Below are positions 18,101 through 29,599 of a DNA stretch of 64,000 bases, piece by piece. Where the stretch lies: positions 806,001 to 870,000 of the forward strand of contig NC_017586.1 of assembly GCF_000240165.1 (NCBI RefSeq), given 5' to 3'. The position numbers and the translations under genes were made by a program. Every line of letters begins with the position of its first letter. Position 1 is the first letter of the stretch. This DNA comes from Streptantibioticus cattleyicolor NRRL 8057 = DSM 46488 (GTDB lineage: Bacteria; Actinomycetota; Actinomycetes; Streptomycetales; Streptomycetaceae). The notes beneath the pieces are model-generated. The model made no database searches, was not told the origin of the DNA, and saw nothing but the letters and a program-made list of their open reading frames with translations.

Positions 18101-19798
18101 GGCCTCCCGGGCCCGTTCGGCGGCCTGCCGGGCGGCGTCCCGGGCGCTCTCCCAGGCGGCGACGGCGGTCTGCTGGGCGTCGCCGGCCTCCAGCGCGGCG
18201 CGGGCCGGGTCGGCGTCCGGACCGGCGTCGTCCAGCCAGCCGGCCCGGACCGCCTCGGCGGTCTCCTGTTCCACCTCGGCGAGGCGCTGCCGCAGGTGGC
18301 CGATCTCGCTGCGGGCGCGCTGGGCGGCGGTGGCGGCGGCGGTCGCGTCCCGGTGCGCGCTGTCGGACTCGCCCTGGAGGACCAGGGAGCGCTCCTCCTC
18401 CTCGTCGGCGTGGCGCTCGGCCCGGTCGGCGGCCTCGTGCAGGGCCCGTACCAGGTCGGCGGCGGCCTTGGCGCGGGCGGCCAGGGCGGGGGCGGCGTCG
18501 CGTTCGGCCTCCCGGATGGCGGCGGCCACCCGGGCCGACCGGTCGGCGGCGGCGCGGTGCCGCAGCACGGTCTCGGCGGCCTGCCAGGCGGCGTTGAGGG
18601 TACGGGCGTCGGCCAGCTCGCGACGCTGCGCGGCGGTGTCCTTCTCGGCCGCGGCCAGGCTCAACGAGGCGTGCCGGTAGGCGAGTTCGGCGCTGATCGC
18701 GGCGGTGCGGGCGCGGGCGGCCTCGGCGTCGGTGACGGTCTGCGCGGCGGTGGCGACCTGGCGGTCGAGGTCGGCGGCGCGGTCGTGTTCGGCGGTGGCG
18801 CGGGCGGCGAGGCGGCGGGCCAGGTCGCGTACCCGGCGTTCGCTGCCGGCGTAGACGCCGCGGGCGCGTTCGCGTTCCTCGGTGGCGTCCGCGATGCGCT
18901 GGAGGTGGTCGAGGGAGCCGGCGGTGAAGTCGCGTTCGGCGGTGAGTTCGGCGCGGCGGCCGAGTTTTCCGGCGAAGCCGTGCACCAGGTCGGCGAGGCC
19001 GTCGGTGTCGCGGGTGTCGGTGACCGCGCGCAGCAGCAGATCGGTGAAGTCGGAGTCCTTCTTGACCGCGAAGAGCCCGGCGGCCTCGCCCTCGTCGGCG
19101 TTCATCTCCCGCTGATAGCGGAAGAGTTCAGGGTCGAGGCCGAGGTCGCCGAGGTGCTCGATCCAGCGGTCGTGGATCTCCTCCCAGGCCACCTCCAGGT
19201 GCGGGTAGGCCTTGCCGGCCTCGGTGAGCGCGTCGCGGAACCCCTTCATGGTGCGGCGCCGGCCACGGGCGCCGGAGCTGCCCTCGGCGGCCGGGCGCAC
19301 CGGGGCCGCCTCGGCCACCGGCAGCGAGTCCAGCGAGAGCCCGGGGCCGGGCCGGAACGAGTACCACGCCTCGGCGAACTTCCGCGGATCGGAGGAGACC
19401 TGACGGCCGCGCCACTCGCTGACCTTGCCGACCACCACCAGCTCACCGGTGAGCGTGTGCTGCCATTCCAGCGCCACGTGGCCGCAGTCGTCGGCGAGCA
19501 GGAACTTGCGCAGCACGCCGGAGCTGGCGCCGCCCAGGGTGTTGCGGTGGCCCGGCAGCATCACCGAGAAGATCAGCTTCAGCAGCACCGACTTGCCGCC
19601 GCCGTTCTCCAGGAAGAGGACGCCGGCGGGGGCCGGGCGGCGCGGCGGGCCGACCGGTTCGTCGGCGAAGAAGTCGCCCTGCGCGGGGGCGGGGTGCGGC
19701 ACCGGGTCGCCGACCCCGCGCAGGTCGAGCACGGTGTCGGCGTAGCGCGCACCGGCCGGCCCGATGGAGTAGAGGCGGACCCGGGACAGCTCGTACAT
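15143..19798 (-). CDS. Giant SMC/MukB-like coiled-coil ATPase (MksB/JetC-type)
   Basis: This 1551-residue protein has the layout of an SMC ATPase. The Walker A loop ENGGGKS is at residues 64-70. A long Ala/Glu/Arg coiled coil runs from about 280 to 680, and a globular hinge-like block covers about 690-800 (GWRYLAQSVDPADHAAV, then DGVVVTD). A second coiled coil runs to about 1340. The C-terminal head holds the signature SGGQL and a Walker B strand LFLDNPIGRAN. The usual Walker B glutamate position reads Asn, a variant seen in some SbcC/MukB-like families. It is the last gene of a three-gene operon, 48 bases after the KITE-like gene. Condensin-type DNA loop extrusion or plasmid restriction is inferred. 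An alternative is another SbcC-like family. Confidence 0.75.
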   Translation of the reverse strand: MYELSRVRLYSIGPAGARYADTVLDLRGVGDPVPHPAPAQGDFFADEPVGPPRRPAPAGVLFLENGGGKSVLLKLIFSVMLPGHRNTLGGASSGVLRKFLLADDCGHVALEWQHTLTGELVVVGKVSEWRGRQVSSDPRKFAEAWYSFRPGPGLSLDSLPVAEAAPVRPAAEGSSGARGRRRTMKGFRDALTEAGKAYPHLEVAWEEIHDRWIEHLGDLGLDPELFRYQREMNADEGEAAGLFAVKKDSDFTDLLLRAVTDTRDTDGLADLVHGFAGKLGRRAELTAERDFTAGSLDHLQRIADATEERERARGVYAGSERRVRDLARRLAARATAEHDRAADLDRQVATAAQTVTDAEAARARTAAISAELAYRHASLSLAAAEKDTAAQRRELADARTLNAAWQAAETVLRHRAAADRSARVAAAIREAERDAAPALAARAKAAADLVRALHEAADRAERHADEEEERSLVLQGESDSAHRDATAAATAAQRARSEIGHLRQRLAEVEQETAEAVRAGWLDDAGPDADPARAALEAGDAQQTAVAAWESARDAARQAAERAREAAAREARAELADARAVDARQAAEAAHAAEHRTAEALAGQERFAELLGLPAPSAPGGAIPAPRTGDGNGDGDADRTAVPFGAADLDRAAETLLDLLNGSVAAAERHLFDLRTQAADDSRILAALGDGGLLPPGPDVLATVEHLGEHGVPALPGWRYLAQSVDPADHAAVLAARPELVDGVVVTDPGSYRRARQVLAEAALLPRSTVAVGTAAALLAPPPAGPAADDVFLVPPNPAMHDEQAADGERRELRARAAARDEEIRVLATRLAHDRELAARLASWRSSCPAGRLAELAAAVDAARQTAEAARAHLEEARADRAAAEEAAAQAVRVRDEREETARLARRRADALAGLAFRLRERATWQRRLRELAEEAAEAEERAETCLARARSCDEDRRAAQRAADDARRTVRTLRAERAEIAGAPEHLPPDTEPVRAPLAELREAYRAASRLYEKVGVGADLRAEQARAESDESATLAELDRLTNKVRTRAAQLLEGPDGADGPSRQAAAARAEALVQRIESRMDAASELLGRLRGEAERLAPDGADAHAALTDDLVPVGVEHAQSLLRKVGAELAARTEELAEARERHAGLRHAHQAAEEAAGAFGETAALLRDLLRDGGGQESAEEEPPQPYPGTPQEARQDATEARRALRGCAAELSAAESHVRDACDQLVRHANATRYEQVRTPARQQIRELPAAALPEHAAAWAAAFAPRLRVLSDELSQLERNRDSIVDRLRGLVEAALATLRSAQRLSRLPDGLGEWSGQEFLRIRFDDPDQATLTERLGEVIDEATRAAVRKNSDLRRDGMTLLLRGVQAALEPRGVAVEILKPDAVLRAERVPVGQMGDVFSGGQLLTAAIALYCTMAALRSNDSGRDRQRHAGTLFLDNPIGRANATYLLELQRAVADALGVQLIYTTGLFDTTALAEFPLVVRLRNDADLRAGLKYISVEEHLRPGLPQADPAGEQMHGEVTATRMFRRPPEPSAPAPSS

Positions 19799-19846
19799 GG
19801 CGGACTCTCGTTGCTCGGTTGAGGATGTTCGCGGTGGGGCGGGCGG

Positions 19847-20794
19847 TCAGGAGGAGTGGAAGGGCAGCCCGGCGTCGGCGACCAGGTCGAGGTCGGCGCT
19901 GTCGTCGGGCACGGCCAGCGACGCGGTGCCGTCGGTGACCGGGACGATGCCCAGCTCCAGCAGTTCGGCCATGGCGGCGCCGCCGGCCAGGTCGCGGACC
20001 TGCAACTGGTAGCGGGCGGTGGTGCGGTAGGTGCCGCCGGCCTCGTCGCCGGTGCGTTGCAGGAAGCCGGAGTCGACCAGGAAGGCCACCGCCTTGCCGA
20101 CGATGCCGGTGGTGGAGTTGGTCAGCCGGCGGGCGTCCTTGGTGGCCCCGGTGGCGCTGCGCCGGGCCCACACCCGCCAGGCGGCCTCCAGGCCGGGGGC
20201 GTCGCTGGCCGGGTCGGTGTTCTCGCCCTGCTCCTGGGCGCGTTCCTCCAGCCGGCGGCAGGCCTGGCGGACGAAGGCGTCCACCCCGTTGACGGTGATG
20301 CGGCCGATGTAGCCGTCGTCGGCGAGGTCGGCGGGGCGCGGGAAGGCCATCGCGGCGACCGCGAGGTGGGCCAGGCCGTGCAGGAAGCGGTCGGTGGAGT
20401 CGGCGGCGGCGCGCCGGGAGTAGTCGCCCATGCGGACCGCGAAGACCGAGTCCTCGGCGGCGGCGACCGCCATCCCGGCGCGCGGCGAGACCTCCAGGAC
20501 GATCAGGCCGAGGCCGGCCGCGACGGCGTCGGCGAGCCGGGCGAACGCCGGATCCTCCCGGTGCCGCCGCAGCAGCGCGGCGTACTCGGCGTCGCGGGAC
20601 GGCGGCAGCTTGGGCTGGAGCCCGAAGGAGACCAGCCGGGCGGCGTCGGCGGCGTCGGCCGGGGTGACCGGGCGCGCGGACGGCTCGTCGCGCACCGGTG
20701 CGTCGTCGTGGCCGCCGTGGTCGTCGGCGGCGTCGGTGCCCCACGCGGGCCGCGGCGCTCCCTGGGCGTACTCGGGCGCGTCGTCGTCGGTCAC
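19847..20794 (-). CDS. Putative KITE/MukE-like subunit (MksE/JetB-type)
   Basis: This 315-residue protein has a disordered acidic N-terminus (residues 1-50). Winged-helix-like blocks follow, including GKAVAFLVDSGFLQRTGDE with a beta wing YRTTARYQLQVRDLAG. This matches the two-winged-helix architecture of MukE/MksE. It is translated from a GTG that overlaps the stop of the gene before it (GTGA, 20791-20794). It lies immediately before the SMC-like ATPase, the usual order for kleisin, KITE and SMC in MksFEB and JetABC operons. The assignment rests on size, order and predicted fold, with no strong family signature, so it should be treated as inference. Confidence 0.6.
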   Translation of the reverse strand: MTDDDAPEYAQGAPRPAWGTDAADDHGGHDDAPVRDEPSARPVTPADAADAARLVSFGLQPKLPPSRDAEYAALLRRHREDPAFARLADAVAAGLGLIVLEVSPRAGMAVAAAEDSVFAVRMGDYSRRAAADSTDRFLHGLAHLAVAAMAFPRPADLADDGYIGRITVNGVDAFVRQACRRLEERAQEQGENTDPASDAPGLEAAWRVWARRSATGATKDARRLTNSTTGIVGKAVAFLVDSGFLQRTGDEAGGTYRTTARYQLQVRDLAGGAAMAELLELGIVPVTDGTASLAVPDDSADLDLVADAGLPFHSS

Positions 20795-22353
20795 GGGCGG
20801 GGCTCCTGGTTCTCCACGGGGTCGGGGTGGTCGGGGTTGCGTCCGGCCGCCATGCCGGCGGCGTCCAGCAGGGCGGCTCCGACGATGAGGTCGGCGCCGC
20901 CGAATTCGGGGTCGTCCAGCTCGGTGCCGTCGTCCACCGCGAACAGCAGCCGGCGCTCGCCCTGGCGGTAGGCGGTGCCCACCGGCGGGCTGGCGGCGTG
21001 CACGGCCAACAGGGCGACCAGGTAGGGCAGTTCGGGGTCACCGCGGCGGCGGGCCTCGGCGAGCAGGCCGGAGAGCCGGCGGGGTGCGTCGTGGGGCAGG
21101 TCGAGCAGGTCGAGGGCGGCTTCGAGCTGTTCCTCGGTGAAGCGGCTGTCCTCGGGGGTGGCGATCAGGTCGGGCTCGGGCAGTTCGGCGCCGAGGTGTT
21201 CGCGTTCCAGCGGCGGGGTGAGGAGCACGTCCACCAGGTCGCCGAGGCGGACCGCGAGGGGGTTGCGCAGCCCGGTGGCGCGGGCGAAGTAGACGTCGGT
21301 GACCCGGCCGGCCCGTTCCACCGGCTCCGGCAGCAGCGGGGCGAGGAGTTGGCCGTACAGGTCGAGGCCGGCCCGGGCGGGGGGCGTGGCGAACGCCTGG
21401 CGGTCCTGCTCGGCGCGGAAGAGCGGGCCGGCCTCCAGCAGTCGGGCCTGGAGCTGGGTGTGGCGGCGGATGCAGTCCTTGACGATGTCGACGAGTTCGG
21501 CGGCGCGGCGTTTGCGGGCCGGTTCCTCGGTCTCGTCGCGGGCCTTGCGGATGTTGGTGAGGATGGCGTTCTCGTGCCGGTAGCGGTCGGCGACGTGGTC
21601 GAGGGCCTCGTCGATCAGGTCGGGTACGGTGCGCAGCCAGTCGACGGCGCGGACGTCGCGGCGGGTGGCCTCCAGGGCGCGGCGCAGCGATTCGGCGTAC
21701 TGCACGGTGCGGTAGCGGGCCTGTTCGGCGGCGAGCTGGGCGTCGGCGAGCCGGCCGCGGCTGATCAGCACCTCCAGCTTGACCTCGGCGGCGATCTGGG
21801 CGCTGGTGACGTCGGTGTCCAACGCGCCGACCAGGACGTTGACCGCCTCGTCGGTGGTGCGCAGGTAGACGGTGCCGCCGGGGCCGGGGACCTCTTCGAC
21901 GAGCTTGAAGTCGTAGTCGCGGCGCAGGTAGGCGCCGTCGGGGCCGAAGGTGCCGTAGACGGCGCGGAATCCGCGGTCGACGCTGCCGACGTTGATCAGG
22001 TTCTCCAGCACCCAGCGGGCCACCCGCTCGTGCTCGGCGGCCGGGCGGCCGGGGGCCTGGGCGGCGACGCGCGGCAACAGGCGCTGGATCACCTGCTCGT
22101 GGTCGGCCCCGGTGTCGAAGTCCATGTGCAAGGTGACCAGGTCGATCGCGGCGAGCGCGATCTCGGTCATGGTGTACGTGGAGAACTCGCCGGCCAGGTT
22201 GGCCTTGCGGACGTCCAGGTCGTGCAGGGGTGCGGTGCAGGCCAGCGCCTTGAGCCGACGGGCCAGGCCCTCGTCGGCGGCGGGTCCGGGCGCGGGGTTG
22301 CGCGGGACTCCGTAGGTGTGGTGCGGCGTGGTCTCCGCGGTGGACGCAGTCAC
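20791..22353 (-). CDS. Putative kleisin-like subunit (MksF/JetA-type)
   Basis: This soluble protein of about 520 residues is mostly helical. An N-terminal winged-helix-like part (STYTMTEIALAAIDLVTLHM) is followed by a long charged helical middle (ADAQLAAEQARYRTVQYAES, ENAILTNIRKARDETEEPAR). A C-terminal domain ends in a YRQGERRLLFAVDDGTELDD segment. This is the shape expected of a MukF/MksF kleisin. It is the first gene of the operon. The GTG at 22353 is preferred because TAATCT seven bases upstream resembles a -10 box of a leaderless transcript; a GTG at 22413 is the alternative. The function is inferred from the neighbouring SMC-like ATPase. Confidence 0.6.
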   Translation of the reverse strand: MTASTAETTPHHTYGVPRNPAPGPAADEGLARRLKALACTAPLHDLDVRKANLAGEFSTYTMTEIALAAIDLVTLHMDFDTGADHEQVIQRLLPRVAAQAPGRPAAEHERVARWVLENLINVGSVDRGFRAVYGTFGPDGAYLRRDYDFKLVEEVPGPGGTVYLRTTDEAVNVLVGALDTDVTSAQIAAEVKLEVLISRGRLADAQLAAEQARYRTVQYAESLRRALEATRRDVRAVDWLRTVPDLIDEALDHVADRYRHENAILTNIRKARDETEEPARKRRAAELVDIVKDCIRRHTQLQARLLEAGPLFRAEQDRQAFATPPARAGLDLYGQLLAPLLPEPVERAGRVTDVYFARATGLRNPLAVRLGDLVDVLLTPPLEREHLGAELPEPDLIATPEDSRFTEEQLEAALDLLDLPHDAPRRLSGLLAEARRRGDPELPYLVALLAVHAASPPVGTAYRQGERRLLFAVDDGTELDDPEFGGADLIVGAALLDAAGMAAGRNPDHPDPVENQEPRP

Positions 22354-22481
22354 GACGGACAGATTAGGCGCTCCCACCGACAACGTTCGAAACGGCGCGG
22401 ACGGGCCGTCCACGGTGCCCCGCCGCCACCTTATCCCACCGAGGTATCCGCAGGTGGCGGGGGTGGTCGGGGCGGCCGGGG

Positions 22482-26096
<3,615 letters not shown>

Positions 26097-26163
26097 GATG
26101 CCATTCTCCCAACGGCACGGCAGCGGTGCGCGGCGGCGGTTTCACCGGGCGCCTCGTGAGCGG

Positions 26164-27585
26164 TCAGCCGGTCAGGCCCCGGCCGGGGTTGAGGCGGCCT
26201 CGGACGGCGGTGAGGACCTCGGCCTCCTCGGCCGGGTCGGCGGCGAGGCGGCGGAGCTGGGCGAGGACGCGGACGTCGCCGGTGGCGGCGTGGCGGGCGG
26301 CGAGCTCGCGGGTGGACTCCTCGCAGTCCCAGAGGCATTCGACGGCGAACCCCTTGGCGAAGGCGGGGTCGACGGCGACCAGGGCGCGGGCGGCCCGGCC
26401 GCGCAGGTGGGAGGAGGCGGTCTCGCGGTAGATGTGGCGGACGACGGGCGCGGCGCAGGCGATGGCCAGGCGGCCGACGCCGTCGACGAGGACGTCGAGG
26501 CCGGGGGCGTCGGCGCCGGCGGTGCGCACGGCGCGGCGCAGCGCGGCGAGGACGGCGGGGGCGTCCGTACGGCCGCCGAGGTCGGCGAGCATCCGGGCGG
26601 CGGCGGCGCCGAGTTCGTCCTCCCGGCCGGCCCAGCGGCGGGCCTGGTCGAGGGCGGCGGCGCCGCGCATCCGGGCGAAGGACTCCAGGGCCGCCCCGGA
26701 GACCACCGGGGAGGGCGCGGCGGCGGCGGCCTCGATCAGGGCGAGGGCGTCGGGGTCCTGGCGGGCGGTGAGGTGGCGCAGGGCCGCGGCGCGGGCGCCT
26801 TCCGGGCCGCCGCGGGCCGCCTCCAGCAGCGCCGGACGGTCCTCGGGGCCGGCCACGGCGGCCAGGCAGCGGGCGGCGGGGGCGTCGCGGTGCTGCACCG
26901 GCCAGCCGTCGTACCCCTGCTGGGCCCAGCGCAGCACGTCGGTGACGCTCCAGCCGGGGGCGGGGCCGGTCGGGCGGAGCTGGCGCTGCCAGCGGTCGAA
27001 GGAGCGCTGTTCCTCGGCGGCGCGCACCCGTTCGCCGTGCACCGGGTCCTCGGCCCACAACCGCCACGGCCGCGGTTCGTACGCCTCGCGCATGGCGCGG
27101 GCGAGCGCGGCGTCGCCCTCGGGACCGGCCGGGAAGCGGCCGAGGACGGCGGGGGCGAGGGCGCGCAGCGAGGCGTCGTCGTCGTGCAGTGCCAGTTCGT
27201 CCAGGGCCCACTCCCAGTTGGCGCCCTCGGCCGCGTAGCGGCGCAGCAGGTGGAGGGCGTCCTTGCGGCCGTAGCCGGCCAGGTGGCCGAGGACGGACAG
27301 GGCGAGCCCGGTGCGCTGCTCGTCGGTGTCGAGCAGGTCGTCGGGGTGGAAGAGATGGTGTTCGATCCCGCCGAGCCCGCCCTCCAGCTCGGAGTACAGG
27401 CGCGCGTAGTACAGCGAGCGCGACTCGACCTGCCAGTCGCGGCGCGGATCGCGCACGACGCACTGCTCCAGGGCGGCCAGGGCCTCGGCCCGGTCCTCCG
27501 CGAGGGCGTGCAGGGTCCCGTCTCCGCGTCCTCGCTGCAGGAGGCCGAGAAGGGTACCGCTGGGCGCTATGTCTGGGTCGAACAT
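26164..27585 (-). CDS. HEAT-repeat-like hypothetical protein
   Basis: This 473-residue soluble protein is built from about ten Ala/Leu/Arg-rich helical pairs, such as GGPEGARAAALRHLTARQDP, ALESFARMRGAAALDQARRW and RGRAARALVAVDPAFAKGF. This spacing matches HEAT/armadillo-type repeats, which are protein-interaction scaffolds. The N-terminus (MFDPDIAPSGTLLGLLQRGR) is conserved-looking and non-repetitive. The ATG at 27585 has GAGG upstream. It is divergent from the phosphatase gene across about 510 non-coding bases and is followed by the oxoprolinase on the same strand. No catalytic motif is seen, so its partner is unknown. Confidence 0.75.
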   Translation of the reverse strand: MFDPDIAPSGTLLGLLQRGRGDGTLHALAEDRAEALAALEQCVVRDPRRDWQVESRSLYYARLYSELEGGLGGIEHHLFHPDDLLDTDEQRTGLALSVLGHLAGYGRKDALHLLRRYAAEGANWEWALDELALHDDDASLRALAPAVLGRFPAGPEGDAALARAMREAYEPRPWRLWAEDPVHGERVRAAEEQRSFDRWQRQLRPTGPAPGWSVTDVLRWAQQGYDGWPVQHRDAPAARCLAAVAGPEDRPALLEAARGGPEGARAAALRHLTARQDPDALALIEAAAAAPSPVVSGAALESFARMRGAAALDQARRWAGREDELGAAAARMLADLGGRTDAPAVLAALRRAVRTAGADAPGLDVLVDGVGRLAIACAAPVVRHIYRETASSHLRGRAARALVAVDPAFAKGFAVECLWDCEESTRELAARHAATGDVRVLAQLRRLAADPAEEAEVLTAVRGRLNPGRGLTG

Positions 27586-28099
27586 GAATCAATCCTCACT
27601 GGCGGCAGGCGGTGCCGACAAACGAAAATCCACAGGTCGCTCGTGGTGGGGCCGAGCTGGGGCCCCGCCTACCTCGGTATTCGTCCGGTTGGTCCGCGCA
27701 TCGGGTCCTGACCGTTCCGCACTGCTCGCTCCGCACATCTCGGGGGAAGATCCAGCCATCGGCGGCCCTGACGGCCTCGCGGAGCGCGCACCCCCACCGC
27801 GCGCCCCGGTTCGCCACCGTCCGGCATCACCTGCCCAGATCGGGTCGTCGTGAATCCAGCCTCATGATGACCCACGTACCGGGCGACGGCCACGGTATTT
27901 GGCCGTACCGGCCGGGTTCCACCCAGGGCCCCGGGCAGGCACCGGCCACGGCCACTGGAATATGCCAGAAGCACCACCAGATCGGGTATCGCGGAACCCC
28001 TTACAGACGATCGCTCTGTGTGCAACAGTCGTCACTGGCCCATATGCCGCCGCGCGCCCGCATCTGAGCACGCACGTAGAGCCACGCATGGAGACAGTG
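27586..28099. other. Divergent intergenic region without a supported gene
   Basis: This 514-base stretch separates the divergent HEAT-like and PAS-SpoIIE genes. Frames through it lack ribosome sites and family features. It contains two copies of CCAGATCGGGT about 145 bases apart (near 27835 and 27979), whose meaning is unclear. Promoters for both flanking genes must lie here. Confidence 0.4.
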
Positions 28100-29581
28100 A
28101 TGCCGTCCCACCTGCATGCGGACCATTCCGCCTCGCCCTCCCCGGATCCCGGTGCGGTGGACGCGCTCATCTCGCAGGCCCGCTCGCTGCGCGGCCAGGT
28201 CGACGCGGTACGCAGGGGGGCCCCGGAGGAGGACGACCCGCGCGGACGCTGGCAGCGCGCCCTGTACGACCTGGCCGTGCACCACCTCGACGACCTCGGC
28301 GCTCACCTCGACCGGCTCAAGCAGCAGCTGCACGAGGAGGCCGCCCCGCAGCCGGGCACCGCCTACCCGCCGCTCCCCCGGGCCGACGGCGACGGCGCGC
28401 AGGCCCTGGACGACGCCCCGCACCCCCCGGCCGCCGACGTCCCCTCCTGCCCGGCCGGCAGCGCCGAGTGGAACCTGCTCACCGACGGCGTCACCTGGTC
28501 CGACGAGGTCTACCGGATCTTCGGCCGGGCCCCCGCCGACGGCCCGCTCACCCTGGACGAACTCCCCTCCTGGCTGCTCCCGGAGGACCAGCGGCTGCTG
28601 ACCGAGATGGTCACCGCCTGCCTGGTCGACGGCAAACCGATCGACGGCGAGGTGCGCATCCGCCGCCCGGACGGCTCGGTCCGCACCATCCACCTCACCG
28701 GCGAGCCGGTCCTCGACGACGAGGGCGCCACCGCCTCGCTGTGGGCCGTACTGCGCGACGTGAGCGAACTGCGCCGCAGCCAGCAGCGGTTGCGCGAGCG
28801 TGAGGAAACCCTGTGGCGCCGGGAGCAGGCCGCCCAGGCCGAGCGCCGGCTCACCGTGGAGTTCCAGGAGACCGTGCTGCCGCCCGGACGCGGTCCCCTG
28901 CGGCTGCCGCCCGGCCAGGACGGCCCCGGGCTCGACGTGGCCGCCCACTACCTGCCCAGCGCCACCGGCGCCCTCATCGGCGGCGACTGGTACGACGCCC
29001 TCCATCTGCCGGACGGCGCCACGCTGCTCACCGTCGGCGACCTGACCGGCCACGGGGTCGCCGCCACCTCCGGCATGGCGATGCTGCTCGGCGCGCTGCG
29101 CGGCATGGCGGTCGCCGGCCTCGCCCCGGGCCCGTTGCTCGCCCGCCTCAACGACCTGCTCGACCGCTCCCCCCAGCCGGTCCTCGGCAGCGCGCTGTGC
29201 TGCCGTTACGATGCCGAACGCCGGCTGCTCACCTGGGCGCAGGCCGGCCACCCCGCCCCGCTGCTCTTCCGCGACGGGACGGGGCGCAGGCTGACGCCAC
29301 CGGACGGCATGCTGCTCGGCGCCACCACGGAGGCCGGGTACGGCGAGGCCACCGAGGCCCTGCGCACCGGTGACCTGCTGGTGCTGCACACCGACGGGCT
29401 GCTGCCACGGCCGGCGGCGGCCACCGAGGACGGCCACGGCACACCACGCGAACTGCTCGCGCTGGCACCGTACTTCGCCCAGGGGCACGACGCCCGCAGC
29501 TGCGTCCGCGCCATCGTGGAGGAGGTGGGGGCACCACGGCGTGACGACGACGCCTGTGTGCTCGTCGCCCGGATCGGGTGA
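28100..29581 (+). CDS. PAS-domain PP2C (SpoIIE-type) protein phosphatase
   Basis: This 493-residue cytoplasmic protein has a coiled N-terminus (about 1-75) and a PAS fold (about 125-225: EWNLLTDGVTWSDEVYRIFG, with the PAC-like VRTIHLTGEPVLDDEG). A short linker coil leads to a SpoIIE/RsbU phosphatase domain (about 265-490). Metal-binding motifs are visible as GGDWYDALHLPDG, VGDLTGHGVAA and the C-terminal RRDDDACVLVARIG. Such proteins dephosphorylate anti-sigma-factor antagonists and are abundant in Streptomyces. The PAS domain would sense a small ligand or redox state. No transmembrane segment or kinase domain is present. The ATG at 28100 is preceded by GGAGA; the ATG at 28088 is an in-frame alternative. 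Confidence 0.9.
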   Translation: MPSHLHADHSASPSPDPGAVDALISQARSLRGQVDAVRRGAPEEDDPRGRWQRALYDLAVHHLDDLGAHLDRLKQQLHEEAAPQPGTAYPPLPRADGDGAQALDDAPHPPAADVPSCPAGSAEWNLLTDGVTWSDEVYRIFGRAPADGPLTLDELPSWLLPEDQRLLTEMVTACLVDGKPIDGEVRIRRPDGSVRTIHLTGEPVLDDEGATASLWAVLRDVSELRRSQQRLREREETLWRREQAAQAERRLTVEFQETVLPPGRGPLRLPPGQDGPGLDVAAHYLPSATGALIGGDWYDALHLPDGATLLTVGDLTGHGVAATSGMAMLLGALRGMAVAGLAPGPLLARLNDLLDRSPQPVLGSALCCRYDAERRLLTWAQAGHPAPLLFRDGTGRRLTPPDGMLLGATTEAGYGEATEALRTGDLLVLHTDGLLPRPAAATEDGHGTPRELLALAPYFAQGHDARSCVRAIVEEVGAPRRDDDACVLVARIG

Positions 29582-29599
29582 CCTCCGGGGCGGGCCCCC

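Noticed and set aside
15212..19822. A 1536-codon open frame on the plus strand, antisense to the SMC-like gene
   Set aside because: It is a GC-bias shadow: Gly/Val/Ala-rich with no domain, no ribosome site, and codon positions dictated by the real gene on the other strand.
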